64,000 nt of DNA, taken from contig NZ_JNIF01000003.1 in NCBI RefSeq assembly GCF_000702445.1, positions 1,364,001 to 1,428,000 on the forward strand. Direction: 5' to 3'. Below, in pieces: positions 56,006 to 64,000 of this stretch. The notes beneath the pieces are model-generated. The model did no database searches, was not told the origin of the DNA, and worked only from the letters and a program-made list of their open reading frames with translations. The translations under genes and the position numbers were made by a program. Source of the stretch: Bryobacter aggregatus MPL3 (GTDB lineage Bacteria > Acidobacteriota > Terriglobia > Bryobacterales > Bryobacteraceae). Numbering within the stretch: the stretch's first letter is position 1; every line of letters starts with the position of its first letter.

Positions 56006-57041
56006 AATAGCCTTGCCTCCAGGAGGGCCGCAGGGGCGGCAAACCTCTTGGTTGTACTAACTTAACTTGGACGCGGCGATACTTGCCGTCGCGTTCCTGA
56101 TTTTTCGGTGAGTAGCCAATCAAATACTGATTGCGCAGCACAATGCCAATTTTAGCTGCTACGTCGGGCAACTCATTCACATTCTCGATCGCAAAGTGCT
56201 TCCCACCCGTTTGCTCTGCCAGATCATTCAGCAGGCCAGGGCCGGAAAGCTCTTCCGCCGTGCGCCCTCTCGCGCCTAAGGATTCGAAAATACCAATCGC
56301 ATACAGTTGGACGTCCGCTTCCCGCACCAAGTTCTTGATTTCGCTCTCTGTATAACGGCTGGAGTTATCTCCACCGTCTGAGATCACCAGAACGGCTTTG
56401 CGCGGATTCGTCGCTTTCTTCATCTGATTCATCGCCAGATAGATGCCATCGAGCAGTGCGGTGCGGCCCTTGGCTTGGGTAAAGGTAAGACGGTTCTGGA
56501 TCTCTTCCGTATTGTGCGTAAACGGAACGATCAACTCCGGCCGGTCGTTGAATTGTACGAGAAAGAACTCATCTTCCGGATTGGCAGTCTTGAAGAACTG
56601 CGCTGCGGCCTGCCTGCTATTTTGCAGCTTCGCGCCCATGCTGTTGCTGGTATCAAACACCAACCCGACAGAGAGCGGCGCATCTTCACTGGCAAACTGA
56701 GCGATCGTCTGTTCAATCTTGTCTTCAAAGACCTTAAAGTGCTCTCGCTCGAGACCTGTCACAAAACGGTTGAGCGGATCCGTTACGGCAACGGGAATCA
56801 AGACCAAGTTTGTGTCCACACGCAAGTTGGCGGGCTTGGATGGATCCGTATCTTCTGGTTTCAACGGCTTGCCGTCGCGTGGCTGGATGTTGACACGGGA
56901 AGGCGGCGGAACTTCATTCTTCTTCTGCGCCTGATTCTTGTCGGAATCCGCGCGAGCCCCTTGACCACCTGCGGTCCCAAACCCAAGTGCGACCAATACG
57001 ATCATCAAGGCGAAGTGTGCCACTTCTTTTTTGATCCTCAT
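55989..57041 (-). CDS. secreted VWFA-related protein (paralogue)
   Basis: A 350-residue exported protein with a signal peptide (HFALMIVLVALGFGTAGG), a basic/acidic linker, the NLRVDTNLVLIPVAVTDPLNRFVTGLEREHF block and a VWA domain with MIDAS DTSNSMG, GRTALLDGIYLAM and VLVISDGGDNSSRYTE. The C-terminal GYSPKNQERDGKYRRVQVKLV strand matches its neighbour. It is a diverged paralogue and first gene of the VWA-VWA-small protein operon. The VWA fold binds protein partners through a divalent metal; adhesion or assembly in the envelope is inference. Confidence 0.9.
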   Translation of the reverse strand: MRIKKEVAHFALMIVLVALGFGTAGGQGARADSDKNQAQKKNEVPPPSRVNIQPRDGKPLKPEDTDPSKPANLRVDTNLVLIPVAVTDPLNRFVTGLEREHFKVFEDKIEQTIAQFASEDAPLSVGLVFDTSNSMGAKLQNSRQAAAQFFKTANPEDEFFLVQFNDRPELIVPFTHNTEEIQNRLTFTQAKGRTALLDGIYLAMNQMKKATNPRKAVLVISDGGDNSSRYTESEIKNLVREADVQLYAIGIFESLGARGRTAEELSGPGLLNDLAEQTGGKHFAIENVNELPDVAAKIGIVLRNQYLIGYSPKNQERDGKYRRVQVKLVQPRGLPPLRPSWRQGYYAPVQ

Positions 57042-57128
57042 CTTTGGACCTCGCCCGCTAAATTGCCCTCAGTATAACATCGGCCTTTTAGGGACTCCTC
57101 CAATGTAGTACCGTTACAAATTATTGCT

Positions 57129-58238
57129 ATGAGGCCGCCACGATTGACTGCGGTCGACGCCCTCAGAGGACTGGTGATGGTTCTCATGGCTCTCGATCAT
57201 GTCCGCGATTTCTTCCATATCGGCGCCATGTCCTTCCAGCCGGACGACCTGACCCGCACCACAACCGCCCTCTTCTGGACCCGTGTGGTGACCCATCTTT
57301 GCGCGCCCGTCTTCATGTTTACGGCAGGCCTTGGCGCCTCACTCGCCCTGGCCGGACACGGGGACCGGCCGAAGCTGTCCCGCTTTCTCATCAGCCGCGG
57401 TCTCTGGTTGATCTTCCTGGAGCTGACCGCGCTGCACCTGGCAATGTTCTTCAGCCTCAGCAACGGTCCGGTGTTACTCACCGTCCTCTGGGCACTCGGT
57501 TGCTCGATGATCGCCTTGGGCGGCCTTCTCTATCTGCCGAAGTTGGTTCTGGGTTTATTGAGCATGGCAACCATTGCGCTCCACAACCTGGCCGACCCGC
57601 TGCAGTTGGACGGCGCCTGGAAGATCTTCCACCAACCGGGAGTCTTTCTCCTCGGCCCGATCGTGGTGTTCGTCGCCTACCCGCTGATCCCCTGGATCGC
57701 GGTCATGGCCGCGGGCTTCTGCTTCCAGCCGAAGTGGAGCCTGCCCGCAGGATTGAGCTTGACCGCGGCATTCGTCCTGCTACGCAGCATCAATCACTAT
57801 GGCGACCCGCAACCTTGGGCCGGTACCTTCTTGTCCTTCTTCCGCACCACCAAGTACCCGCCTTCGCTCGATTTCCTCTTGATGACAATGGGGCCTGGAC
57901 TTCTGCTGCTTGCGCTCTTCGGGCGCTGGCAATTGTCTGAATCGAACCCGCTCGTCCGCATCGGTCGCGTGCCGCTATTCTACTTTCTGTTGCACTTCGC
58001 ACTCGCTCATCTGCTCGCCTTTCCTCTCGCCTGGCTGCGCTATGGCGAGGTCTCTTTCCTGTGGAAGCCGCTGCCGTCCCTAGGCGGCGCAGCCGACACT
58101 TACCCGGCTGGATACGGCTACAGCCTCACTGAGGTCTATCTGATCTGGATCCTGGTGGTGGGCATCTGCTATCCGCTCTGCGTCTGGTTTGGCAATCTGA
58201 AGCAGCGTCGCAACGATTGGTGGCTCCGCTACCTCTAG
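57129..58238 (+). CDS. multi-pass membrane protein (DUF1624/acyltransferase-like)
   Basis: A 369-residue protein with about ten membrane segments. The opening RLTAVDALRGLVMVLMALDHVRDFFH is the hallmark of the DUF1624/heparan-alpha-glucosaminide-acetyltransferase-like group, with the conserved Asp-His in the first helix. Later elements include FTAGLGASLALAGHGD, RGLWLIFLELTALHLAMFF and the late RIGRVPLFYFLLHFALAHLLAFPLAW. A transmembrane acyl transfer to a sugar or lipid is the family inference; no substrate can be given. It overlaps the asparaginase region by an upstream frame only; the two are probably co-transcribed. Confidence 0.85.
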   Translation: MRPPRLTAVDALRGLVMVLMALDHVRDFFHIGAMSFQPDDLTRTTTALFWTRVVTHLCAPVFMFTAGLGASLALAGHGDRPKLSRFLISRGLWLIFLELTALHLAMFFSLSNGPVLLTVLWALGCSMIALGGLLYLPKLVLGLLSMATIALHNLADPLQLDGAWKIFHQPGVFLLGPIVVFVAYPLIPWIAVMAAGFCFQPKWSLPAGLSLTAAFVLLRSINHYGDPQPWAGTFLSFFRTTKYPPSLDFLLMTMGPGLLLLALFGRWQLSESNPLVRIGRVPLFYFLLHFALAHLLAFPLAWLRYGEVSFLWKPLPSLGGAADTYPAGYGYSLTEVYLIWILVVGICYPLCVWFGNLKQRRNDWWLRYL

Positions 58239-58252
58239 CGATACTGGAGGAG

Positions 58253-59239
58253 ATGCAGACGGTTCTTTTTTTCTTCACCGGTGGAACCATATCGATGAAG
58301 CACGACGCCCTGCGCGGAGGCGCGGTGCCGGCCTTGTCCGGGGACGAGATCCTCGCCCACGATCCGGAACTGGCGCAGTTGGCCCGTGTCGAGGTGATCG
58401 ACTTTGCCCGCCTCGCTGGCCCGCAGATGACGCCACAACATATGTGGGATCTTTCGGAGCAGATCCGCGAACAGTTGGAGAGGCCCGAGATCGCAGGAAT
58501 CGTGGTGACGCATGGAACCGATACGCTCGAGGAAACCGCCTTCTTTCTCGACCTACGCCACCACTCCTCTAAGCCAGTGATCGTGATTGGAGCCATGCGC
58601 AATGCCTCGGAGCTGTCCTATGACGGCCCGGCCAATATCCGCGCGGCGCTACGGGTGGCGCTGGATCCGGCCTCTCGCGAGCAAGGCGTCTTTGTCCTGC
58701 TGAACGAGACAATCCATGCGGCCGCCTATGCCACCAAGATGGATACGCAGGCGATTGAGACTTTCCAATCTCCGGTCTTTGGCCCGCTCGGCATCGTCGA
58801 CAAAGACCGTGTCTACTTTGCCCGGACCCTCAAGCTGCGCCAGGCAATTGCGACCCAAAGCTTTGAGCCGCATATCGATCTGTTCCAGATGTACTCAGGC
58901 GCCGATGGCCGCTTCATCGACTATGCGCGCGAGACTGGCGCACGTGGCCTTGTGATCGAAGGAACCGGACGAGGCAATGTGCCACCGTTGACCCTACCCG
59001 CCATCCAGCGCGCGATCGATGCCGGAATCCCGGTGCTGATCTCTACACGTTGCGCGCAAGGCCGCGTGCTCGACACCTATGCGTATGAAGGCTCCGGACG
59101 CGATCTTCGCAACCGAGGGGTTCTCTTTGCAGGAAGCCTGAGCGGCCCCAAAGCCCGCATCCTGCTGATGCTCGCCCTCGGCGCCACCCGGGACCCGCAA
59201 GAGCTGCGGCAGTTGATTGAAGCCGGGCAATACTTCTAA
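58253..59239 (+). CDS. L-asparaginase (type I/II family)
   Basis: A 328-residue amidohydrolase. The two active-site signatures are FTGGTISM near the N-terminus (nucleophile Thr) and VVTHGTDTLEETAFFL (Thr-Asp-Lys relay side), followed by VIVIGAMRNASELSYDGPANI. The C-terminal part has GLVIEGTGRGNVPP and TRCAQGRV. No signal peptide, so cytoplasmic. Start: ATG 58253 just after GGAGGAG (short spacing) gives the family N-terminus; the frame opens at 58217 inside the previous gene. It hydrolyses asparagine to aspartate, possibly also glutamine. Confidence 0.92.
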   Translation: MQTVLFFFTGGTISMKHDALRGGAVPALSGDEILAHDPELAQLARVEVIDFARLAGPQMTPQHMWDLSEQIREQLERPEIAGIVVTHGTDTLEETAFFLDLRHHSSKPVIVIGAMRNASELSYDGPANIRAALRVALDPASREQGVFVLLNETIHAAAYATKMDTQAIETFQSPVFGPLGIVDKDRVYFARTLKLRQAIATQSFEPHIDLFQMYSGADGRFIDYARETGARGLVIEGTGRGNVPPLTLPAIQRAIDAGIPVLISTRCAQGRVLDTYAYEGSGRDLRNRGVLFAGSLSGPKARILLMLALGATRDPQELRQLIEAGQYF

Positions 59240-59270
59240 CGGCGAAGACTTCTGTTATGATCGCTGTCCG

Positions 59271-59741
59271 ATGACTGGCAAGCTTCTCTTTCTCTCGATC
59301 CTCCTCGTCTCCTGCTCCAGCGTCCCGAAGACAACAGCGGAGAAGGCCCCCACCTTGCCCGATCTTCCACGGGCGATCGCCGAGGATGTCCGCTTTCCAT
59401 CGGCCAAGCGGATCTCCGTCACCGTCGTAGAGAAACCCTTGTTAGGACTGTCCTATCTCGGAGGCGGCAATCTCGCTGCCTATGAGGACGGCAAGAAGCA
59501 ATACAAGCTATTCCTCATCCGTTGCCGGACAGCCCAGCAAGCAGGCAGCTACATCTTTGACATCAAGAACCAGATGCAGGATCCGAAGTTTGTGGCTTCC
59601 TATGGAGGCTACTTTGCCAACACGGCCGCCGGGCCGCTCTTTGTATTTGCCAAGGGAAGCTATCTCGCCGGTATCGCCGGACTGAGCGAAGAGGAAGCCA
59701 TCGAGACCGGGAAAGAGTTTGCCGCGCGCATTCCCAACTAG
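59271..59741 (+). CDS. putative lipoprotein
   Basis: A 156-residue protein with a lipobox (ILLVSCSS, Cys near residue 15). The mature part is a small alpha/beta domain (ISVTVVEKPLLGLSYLGGGNLAAYEDGKKQYKLFLIRCRT, then YIFDIKNQMQDPKFVASYGGYFANTAAGPLFVFAKG). No known domain recognised. ATG 59271 is chosen because it starts the lipoprotein signal; the frame opens at 59217 inside asparaginase. It converges with an NTF2-like gene. Confidence 0.75.
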   Translation: MTGKLLFLSILLVSCSSVPKTTAEKAPTLPDLPRAIAEDVRFPSAKRISVTVVEKPLLGLSYLGGGNLAAYEDGKKQYKLFLIRCRTAQQAGSYIFDIKNQMQDPKFVASYGGYFANTAAGPLFVFAKGSYLAGIAGLSEEEAIETGKEFAARIPN

Positions 59742-59744
59742 GGC

Positions 59745-60164
59745 TCAGTTGCTCGTGTGGTCGTGGATGAACTTCCAGCCTGCTGCGGCCTTCTTGGCAA
59801 TGAGAGTGAAGCGGCCCGTCGCCGGGCCTCCGCCCTCCGCCGTGCGCTCCAATACATAGCGTCCCCACACCAGAGCAACGCCCTCCGCCAACATCTTCAC
59901 TTCTACATCGACAAACTGGAGCTTGCCCATCTTGGCGCGGTCTCCGTAGTCGCGGCGATAGCGGGCAAGCACGCCGTCGTAGCCGCGCGTAAGAGTCTTG
60001 CCAATGAAGGTGATGTCCTCGGAATGCTCATAGCCCGTCATGAAGCCTGCAATGTCGCCGCGGTTCCAGGCCGCACTCTGCGCGTCGAGCACCTTCCGAA
60101 CAGACGCTTCTTCCGGCGCTGCGCTCAATTGCATTGCCATGGCCAAACCGACGATCCATCTCAT
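59745..60164 (-). CDS. secreted SnoaL/DUF4440-like (NTF2 fold) protein
   Basis: A 139-residue protein with a signal peptide (MRWIVGLAMAMQLSAAPEE) and a NTF2-like domain: VRKVLDAQSAAWNRGDIAGFMTGYEHSEDITFIGKTLTRGYDGVLARYRRDY and WGRYVLERTAEGGGPATGRFTLIAKKAAAGWKFIHDHTS. The fold usually binds small hydrophobic ligands; these exported versions have no assigned reaction. ATG 60164 gives the signal peptide; the frame extends to 60197 without support. Divergent from the methyltransferase gene. Confidence 0.8.
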   Translation of the reverse strand: MRWIVGLAMAMQLSAAPEEASVRKVLDAQSAAWNRGDIAGFMTGYEHSEDITFIGKTLTRGYDGVLARYRRDYGDRAKMGKLQFVDVEVKMLAEGVALVWGRYVLERTAEGGGPATGRFTLIAKKAAAGWKFIHDHTSN

Positions 60165-60181
60165 GCTCGACACTATAACTT

Positions 60182-61039
60182 GTGAGCCCACTCGCAATCA
60201 AAATCGCCCAGCGCATTCGCACCAGTGGGCCCATCCTCTTCTCCGAGTTCATGGAGATGGCGCTCTATGACAAAGAGAACGGCTACTATCGCGGAGACCC
60301 CTTCGGCAAAGATGGGGATTTCTTCACCGCATCCCAGTTGCAGCCCGTGTTTGGCGCTTATGTGAAGGCGCTGGCCGAAAGCTTGCTTCCCAACTTCAAG
60401 AGCTTCGTCGACATCGGCGCTGGTAGAGAAGAGCTTCGCGAGACCTTCCAGGATCGCTATACGGCGGTGCAACAAGGGCAGGAAATTCCTGAAACATCGC
60501 GAAGCATTTTGTTCTCGAACGAATTCATTGATGCTCTGCCTGTCGATGTGAAGGATGGAGAACTTAGCTTACGAGTGGATGTCGATGCACTGGGACAGTT
60601 CCACTGGTGGCCTCACGAACCAGGCGAGGGAGTGAGAGAAGTACGGCCCGCTTCCCGCCGCTATCTGGAAGAGGCTTGGGCCTCGATCGATGGTCCGGGC
60701 TTCTACATCCTGATCGACTACGGGTATCGCGAAGGAGACCGGGCACGCTTTCCGCAAGGCTCCCTGATGAGCTACCGCCGTCATGCCGCAAGCGCGAAGG
60801 ATCTACTGCTCGATCCAGGCTCACGCGACATCACCGCTCATGTGGATTGGGATGCGTTGACGGCAGAGGCAGAAGAGGTGGGATGGAAGCGGCACAGCTT
60901 CTCGACGCTGCGGGCCTCCATCATCGCCCTCGGGCCCGCTGTGCTGGAAAGCCTGTCTTTATTGGGGGAAATGCAACTGCGAACCTTATTGTTCTCGATG
61001 GGGGAGAGCTTTGAGGTAGTTGTGTTCAGAAAAGAATAG
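60182..61039 (+). CDS. SAM-dependent methyltransferase, MidA family
   Basis: A 285-residue enzyme of the MidA/NDUFAF7 group. It has the family opening (IRTSGPILFSEFMEMALYDKENGYY), DGDFFTASQLQPVFGAYV, a SAM loop (FVDIGAGREELRETF), the signature SNEFIDALPVDV, and GFYILIDYGYREGDRARFPQGSLMSYRRHAAS. MidA proteins dimethylate an arginine of a complex I subunit in eukaryotes; the bacterial target is unknown. It is shorter than the usual 350-400 residues, mainly in the middle. Start GTG 60182. A hairpin follows the stop. Confidence 0.87.
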   Translation: MSPLAIKIAQRIRTSGPILFSEFMEMALYDKENGYYRGDPFGKDGDFFTASQLQPVFGAYVKALAESLLPNFKSFVDIGAGREELRETFQDRYTAVQQGQEIPETSRSILFSNEFIDALPVDVKDGELSLRVDVDALGQFHWWPHEPGEGVREVRPASRRYLEEAWASIDGPGFYILIDYGYREGDRARFPQGSLMSYRRHAASAKDLLLDPGSRDITAHVDWDALTAEAEEVGWKRHSFSTLRASIIALGPAVLESLSLLGEMQLRTLLFSMGESFEVVVFRKE

Positions 61040-61060
61040 AGCCCCGATTGCTCGGGGCTC
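61039..61060 (-). terminator. terminator-like hairpin between methyltransferase and H1-like genes
   Basis: GAGCCCCGA (61039-61047) pairs with TCGGGGCTC (61052-61060): a 9-pair stem with a 4-base loop. On the minus strand it is followed by TATTCTTTTCT, a T-rich tail, so it best fits termination of the H1-like gene that ends at 61106; it may serve both genes. Confidence 0.7.
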
Positions 61061-61105
61061 AGGTGGTTGTAGATTGGCTCACACCCTTGCGGGTACAAAT
61101 GCTGA

Positions 61106-61306
61106 CTACTTTTTCGTAGCCTTCTTCGCAGGAGCAGCTTTCTTAGCAGCCGGAGCGGCCTTCTTCGCAGGAGCGGCGGCCTTCTTGGCAGGAGCAGCCT
61201 TCTTAGCAGGAGCAGCCTTTTTCGCAGGTGCCTTCTTTGCCGGAGCAGCCTTCTTTGCCGGAGCTTTTGCAGCTTTCTTTGCCGGCGCCTTGGTTGCATT
61301 CTTCAT
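61106..61306 (-). CDS. Lys/Ala/Pro-repeat histone H1-like protein
   Basis: A 66-residue basic protein made almost entirely of AKKAAP / KAPAKKAA units, repeated about ten times with small changes (AAPAKK, AAPAAKK) and ending ATKK. This is the composition of eukaryotic H1 tails and of bacterial Hc1/AlgP-type DNA-binding tails; no globular domain precedes it. ATG 61306 (MKNATKAPAKK) has AGGGAGA 9 bases upstream; the longer frame to 61330 is less likely. It presumably binds DNA or another polyanion. Transcription should end at the hairpin 61039-61060. The DNA repeats make copy number prone to slippage. Confidence 0.8.
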   Translation of the reverse strand: MKNATKAPAKKAAKAPAKKAAPAKKAPAKKAAPAKKAAPAKKAAAPAKKAAPAAKKAAPAKKATKK

Positions 61307-61484
61307 TCGAATGATTCTCCCTAACATCAATTTGAGTCCTCGCGTGGAGGACTCAGTGCTTCAGATATAAAGTCTTTCGCAATTAATGTCAAGGGAAAAA
61401 ATTCGCGATGGACGCGGTAGCTACTCAAGTGAAAGTTCAAAACATTTCACAGTAGAATTGTTTTTGAGTAGGGACGCTCTCTTC

Positions 61485-62174
61485 ATGAGGCTTCACGCGT
61501 TATTTTCCATTGCCGTCATTATGTTGTTCGCCTCCTCTTGCTCTCATCGCAAGAGTGCAAAGCGCGCCCCATCGGTTCCTCCACCTCCTGCGCGCACTGT
61601 TCATATTGGGGATGTCGAACGAGGCATCGCCAGTTGGTATGGAGTGCCGTATCATGGCCGCCGCGCCGCCAATGGCGAGATCTATGACATGCGGCAACTC
61701 ACTGCCGCACATCGTACGATGCCTTTCGGCACATGGCTTCGCGTAGAGAATGAGAGCAATCGCAAACAAGTGAATGTGCGGATCACAGACCGTGGACCGT
61801 TCGTTGGAGACCGCATCATCGATCTCTCCCAGCGCGCCGCCGAAGAGATCGCGATGATCGGCCCGGGACTGGCGAAGGTGAAGCTGACCGTCATCGCCCC
61901 ACCGAAGGGCGAGGTAGTGGAGTTATATGGAGTGCAAGTAGCGGCATGGTCCGACCGGGAGCGGGCCGAAGCTTTGCGCCGGGAGCTCTCAGGCAAGTTC
62001 CCCCATGTCGTCGTGGTACCCAACGATGCAGCGCCCGTCCTCTACCGGGTGATCACAGGACGGAGCACGCGAGATGATGCACAAGAATTAATGGCGCGCC
62101 TGCGCGCCGCCGGGTATCGTGGGTTCGTGCTTCGACTGGATCTTCCGAAGATGGGAGTCTCTGGTCCGAGCTAG
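61485..62174 (+). CDS. rlpA: RlpA-like lipoprotein with SPOR domain
   Basis: A 229-residue lipoprotein: lipobox (MLFASSC, Cys near 19), a double-psi beta-barrel (about 40-145, with ERGIASWYGVPYHGRRAANGEIYDM, LTAAHRTMPFGTWLRV and ITDRGPFVGDRIIDLSQRAA) and a C-terminal SPOR domain (about 155-225, YGVQVAAWSDRERAEALRREL). RlpA cleaves naked glycan strands at the septum; the catalytic Asp (ITDRGPF) and His (LTAAHRTMPFG) are present. ATG 61485 opens the lipoprotein signal; upstream codons of the frame lack support. The gene before it is the divergent H1-like gene. Confidence 0.9.
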   Translation: MRLHALFSIAVIMLFASSCSHRKSAKRAPSVPPPPARTVHIGDVERGIASWYGVPYHGRRAANGEIYDMRQLTAAHRTMPFGTWLRVENESNRKQVNVRITDRGPFVGDRIIDLSQRAAEEIAMIGPGLAKVKLTVIAPPKGEVVELYGVQVAAWSDRERAEALRRELSGKFPHVVVVPNDAAPVLYRVITGRSTRDDAQELMARLRAAGYRGFVLRLDLPKMGVSGPS

Positions 62175-62259
62175 TACATCCAGAAAAATATGGTGATTGC
62201 CACATTTTTCTACAGAGTTTTTACGGCTTCGCGCCACTAGTTCCCAAGGTGTCGACTTC

Positions 62260-63318
62260 ATGCATCCAACTCTCGAAGAAAACCTCAAAGTATTGATCGG
62301 CCAGTCGCCGAGAATGTTGCAGCTCCAGCGATTGATCGACAAGCTCGGTCGATGCCGCTGGCCCGTCCTGATCCTCGGCGATACAGGGACGGGGAAGGAA
62401 GTAGTGGCCCGGTCGATCCATCATGTCTTGAATGATGGCCCGTTTATTACGGTGGACTGCAGTTCGATGGTAGGACCGCTGATGGAGAGCGAGCTCTTTG
62501 GCTATGTACGAGGCGCCTTCACCGGTGCGAATAACTCAAAGGCCGGCTTGCTCGAACTGGCTCATGGAGGCACGGCATTCCTCGATGAGATCGGCGAGTT
62601 GCCGCTCGACCTGCAAGCCAAACTATTGCGGGTACTCCAAGAGAAGGAATTCCGGCCGGTCGGTGGCCTCACCCAGAAGCGTGCAGACTTCCGCGTCATC
62701 GCGGCAACCAATCGCGATCTGGCCAAAGAGGTGGAGAAGGGAAACTTCCGCCGCGATCTCTATTACCGGCTGAACGTGGTCACACTGCGCCTGTCTCCCT
62801 TAAAGGAACGGCGCGAGGATGTGCCGCATCTGCTGGCTCACTTTCTCAAGCGCTACGGACGGCACCAGGCCATGGACCCCGAGGTGCTGGAAGCACTCCT
62901 GACCTACGATTGGCCAGGCAATGTACGGGAGCTCGAGAACTGCGTCCAACATATGTTGGCAGTGAACTCAGGCCCGGCCTTCCATCGAGCCGATCTCCCC
63001 TCGAGTGTCCTCCACGGAACCGGGAGGCGTCTGACGCTTCCACAAGCATCCTTCTCTCCGGTGCCTGCTCATTTTCCGGATGCAAGCACTCCTCAATTTG
63101 GCCCCACCTTCGCGATCAGCCCGGGTACAGGGACAGCCGCCGCACCCGCACTGGCAATGGTTCCGATTGTTCCGTTGGCCGAGTTAGAGAAGCAGGCCAT
63201 CTTGCGGGCACTCGAATATACAAAGGGCGATCGCCTCACCGCCGCCTCGCTTCTGGGGATTGGGCGAACCACGCTCTATCGCAAGCTGAAAGAGTACGAA
63301 CTCGGCGAAGAAGCTTGA
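62260..63318 (+). CDS. sigma-54-dependent transcriptional activator
   Basis: A 352-residue bacterial enhancer-binding protein without a receiver domain. The AAA part has Walker A GDTGTGKE (about 41-48), GAFTGA (sigma-54 contact loop), Walker [12 protein letters not shown], an arginine finger region ([17 protein letters not shown]) and [14 protein letters not shown] linker rich in Pro/Ala (about 255-310) leads to a Fis-type HTH ([34 protein letters not shown]). ATG 62260 with AAGGTG upstream. Lacking its own sensor, it may be controlled by partner proteins, such as the receiver-GGDEF gene that follows. Confidence 0.9.
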   Translation: MHPTLEENLKVLIGQSPRMLQLQRLIDKLGRCRWPVLILGDTGTGKEVVARSIHHVLNDGPFITVDCSSMVGPLMESELFGYVRGAFTGANNSKAGLLELAHGGTAFLDEIGELPLDLQAKLLRVLQEKEFRPVGGLTQKRADFRVIAATNRDLAKEVEKGNFRRDLYYRLNVVTLRLSPLKERREDVPHLLAHFLKRYGRHQAMDPEVLEALLTYDWPGNVRELENCVQHMLAVNSGPAFHRADLPSSVLHGTGRRLTLPQASFSPVPAHFPDASTPQFGPTFAISPGTGTAAAPALAMVPIVPLAELEKQAILRALEYTKGDRLTAASLLGIGRTTLYRKLKEYELGEEA

Positions 63319-63354
63319 GAAGAATCAGGAGCTACCTGCACTTTCCTTGTGAGG

Positions 63355-64000
63355 ATGCGCAAGAAGCTCACGAGAATTCTCCTGCTTGAGGACAACATGG
63401 CCGATGCTGGTCTCGTTCGCGAGGCCCTCGCCGAACTCGAAGAACTACAGAACGGGAACACTTGGTTGAGTCCCTATGAACTCTGCGATGCCGAGAGTCT
63501 TTCTGAAGCATTGCTTCTGCTCAACGAGATCAGCTTCGATGTCATCCTGGCTGACCTTTGGGTCCCCGATAGCGCTGGTATTGGAACCTTCCAACGGCTC
63601 AAGGCAGCTGCCGCTCACACGCCGATTCTCATCATTGCGAATACAGAAGATCCGGCCTTGACGGTGCGTCTGGTGCAAGAAGGCGCCCAGGATGTCCTGG
63701 TGAAGCACGAGGTGGATTGCACACCACTCGGCAGAGCGCTGCGTTGCGCCATTGAACGCAATCGAATCTCAACGGGTCTGCGGCGCCTGAGTGTGCGCGA
63801 TGAACTCACGGGTCTCTTGAACTTCACCGGCTTCGTACAACTGGGCGAGCCCTTCTGCCGCTTGATGGGGCGGCGGGAGTCCCCGGCTGCCTGCGCGATG
63901 TTATGCCTGGCGAATCTCGATGCGGTATCGGAAATCGCCGGCCGTCATGAGGAAGAGTGGCTGCTGGTGGAGACCGCGGAACTGCTGCGCATCTCGGCAG
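63355..64000 (+). CDS. receiver-GGDEF response regulator, cut by window end
   Basis: An open frame of 215 codons running off the end of the window. Residues 7-130 form a receiver domain (RILLLEDNMADAGLVREAL, then DVILADLWVPDSAG with the phospho-acceptor Asp, LIIANTEDP and QDVLVKHE). After a short helix it continues with SVRDELTGLLNFTGF, the typical lead-in of GGDEF domains, and the start of that domain. ATG 63355 has only a close GAGG, so the start is uncertain. It could make c-di-GMP or be a degenerate version; the GGDEF active site lies beyond the window. It probably belongs with the sigma-54 activator 36 bases upstream. Confidence 0.85.
   Translation, partial: MRKKLTRILLLEDNMADAGLVREALAELEELQNGNTWLSPYELCDAESLSEALLLLNEISFDVILADLWVPDSAGIGTFQRLKAAAAHTPILIIANTEDPALTVRLVQEGAQDVLVKHEVDCTPLGRALRCAIERNRISTGLRRLSVRDELTGLLNFTGFVQLGEPFCRLMGRRESPAACAMLCLANLDAVSEIAGRHEEEWLLVETAELLRISA

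Noticed and set aside
61106..61306. CRISPR or satellite repeat
   Set aside because: The short repeats are in frame, encode AKKAAP units and have no spacers, so they are coding repeats of one gene.

Overview
The window looks like chromosome of an Acidobacteriota bacterium, most plausibly the Bryobacterales/Solibacter side of the phylum. This is inferred from gene content: a PadR regulator coupled to a large ADOP-type FtsX/MacB permease, a tandem pair of secreted VWFA-related proteins of the kind expanded in Acidobacteria, a TonB-dependent receptor with an N-terminal carboxypeptidase-regulatory-like domain, several RND efflux operons and many secreted proteins. G+C is moderately high by eye except in a few AT-rich intergenic stretches. 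I saw no rRNA, tRNA, CRISPR array, insertion sequence or integrase.

Layout. 0.1-3 kb: two secreted surface proteins, one glycine-rich and tail-fibre-like, one made of two tandem copies of a small domain, then an AT-rich gap. 3-6.3 kb: a PlsC+GNAT double acyltransferase and glutamate dehydrogenase, converging on a strong hairpin. 6.3-9.4 kb: padR-ADOP permease with an 11-bp inverted repeat upstream. 9.5-14.3 kb: a cobalamin riboswitch heading a TonB-dependent receptor, a PepSY membrane protein and an ankyrin membrane protein. 14.3-18.1 kb: an SMP-30-type lactonase, a frameshifted secreted lectin gene and a secreted phosphatase. 18.3-23.9 kb: a heavy-metal-type RND operon (czcCBA layout). 24-27.7 kb: two small genes including a YggX homologue, then a divergent AAA ATPase and secretin. 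27.7-31.3 kb: dnaK-dnaJ-hspR with a HAIR-like operator on the dnaK promoter, head to head with a lone modA. 32-41 kb: a four-gene MdtABC-type RND operon with two different pumps. 41-43.7 kb: a hypothetical membrane protein and two aldo/keto reductases. 43.7-50.4 kb: a third RND operon (pump-adaptor-outer membrane factor) divergent from a GntR/FCD regulator across two overlapping palindromes. 50.4-54.9 kb: yqeY, a class V aminotransferase next to serA (a likely serine pathway pair), and a SIS-domain sugar-phosphate gene behind a structured leader. 54.9-57 kb: two VWA proteins followed by a coupled Trp-rich small protein. 57-64 kb: a DUF1624-like membrane protein, asparaginase, small secreted proteins, a MidA-type methyltransferase, a Lys/Ala-repeat histone H1-like protein, an RlpA lipoprotein, a sigma-54 activator, and the start of a receiver-GGDEF gene cut by the window edge.

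The dominant theme is envelope transport: three complete RND tripartite operons within about 31 kb, plus corrinoid- or metal-linked uptake under a B12 riboswitch. The features most worth following are the HAIR/dnaK/modA junction, the riboswitch-TonB-PepSY unit, the leader upstream of the SIS gene, the Trp-rich small protein coupled to the VWA pair, and the broken lectin gene.
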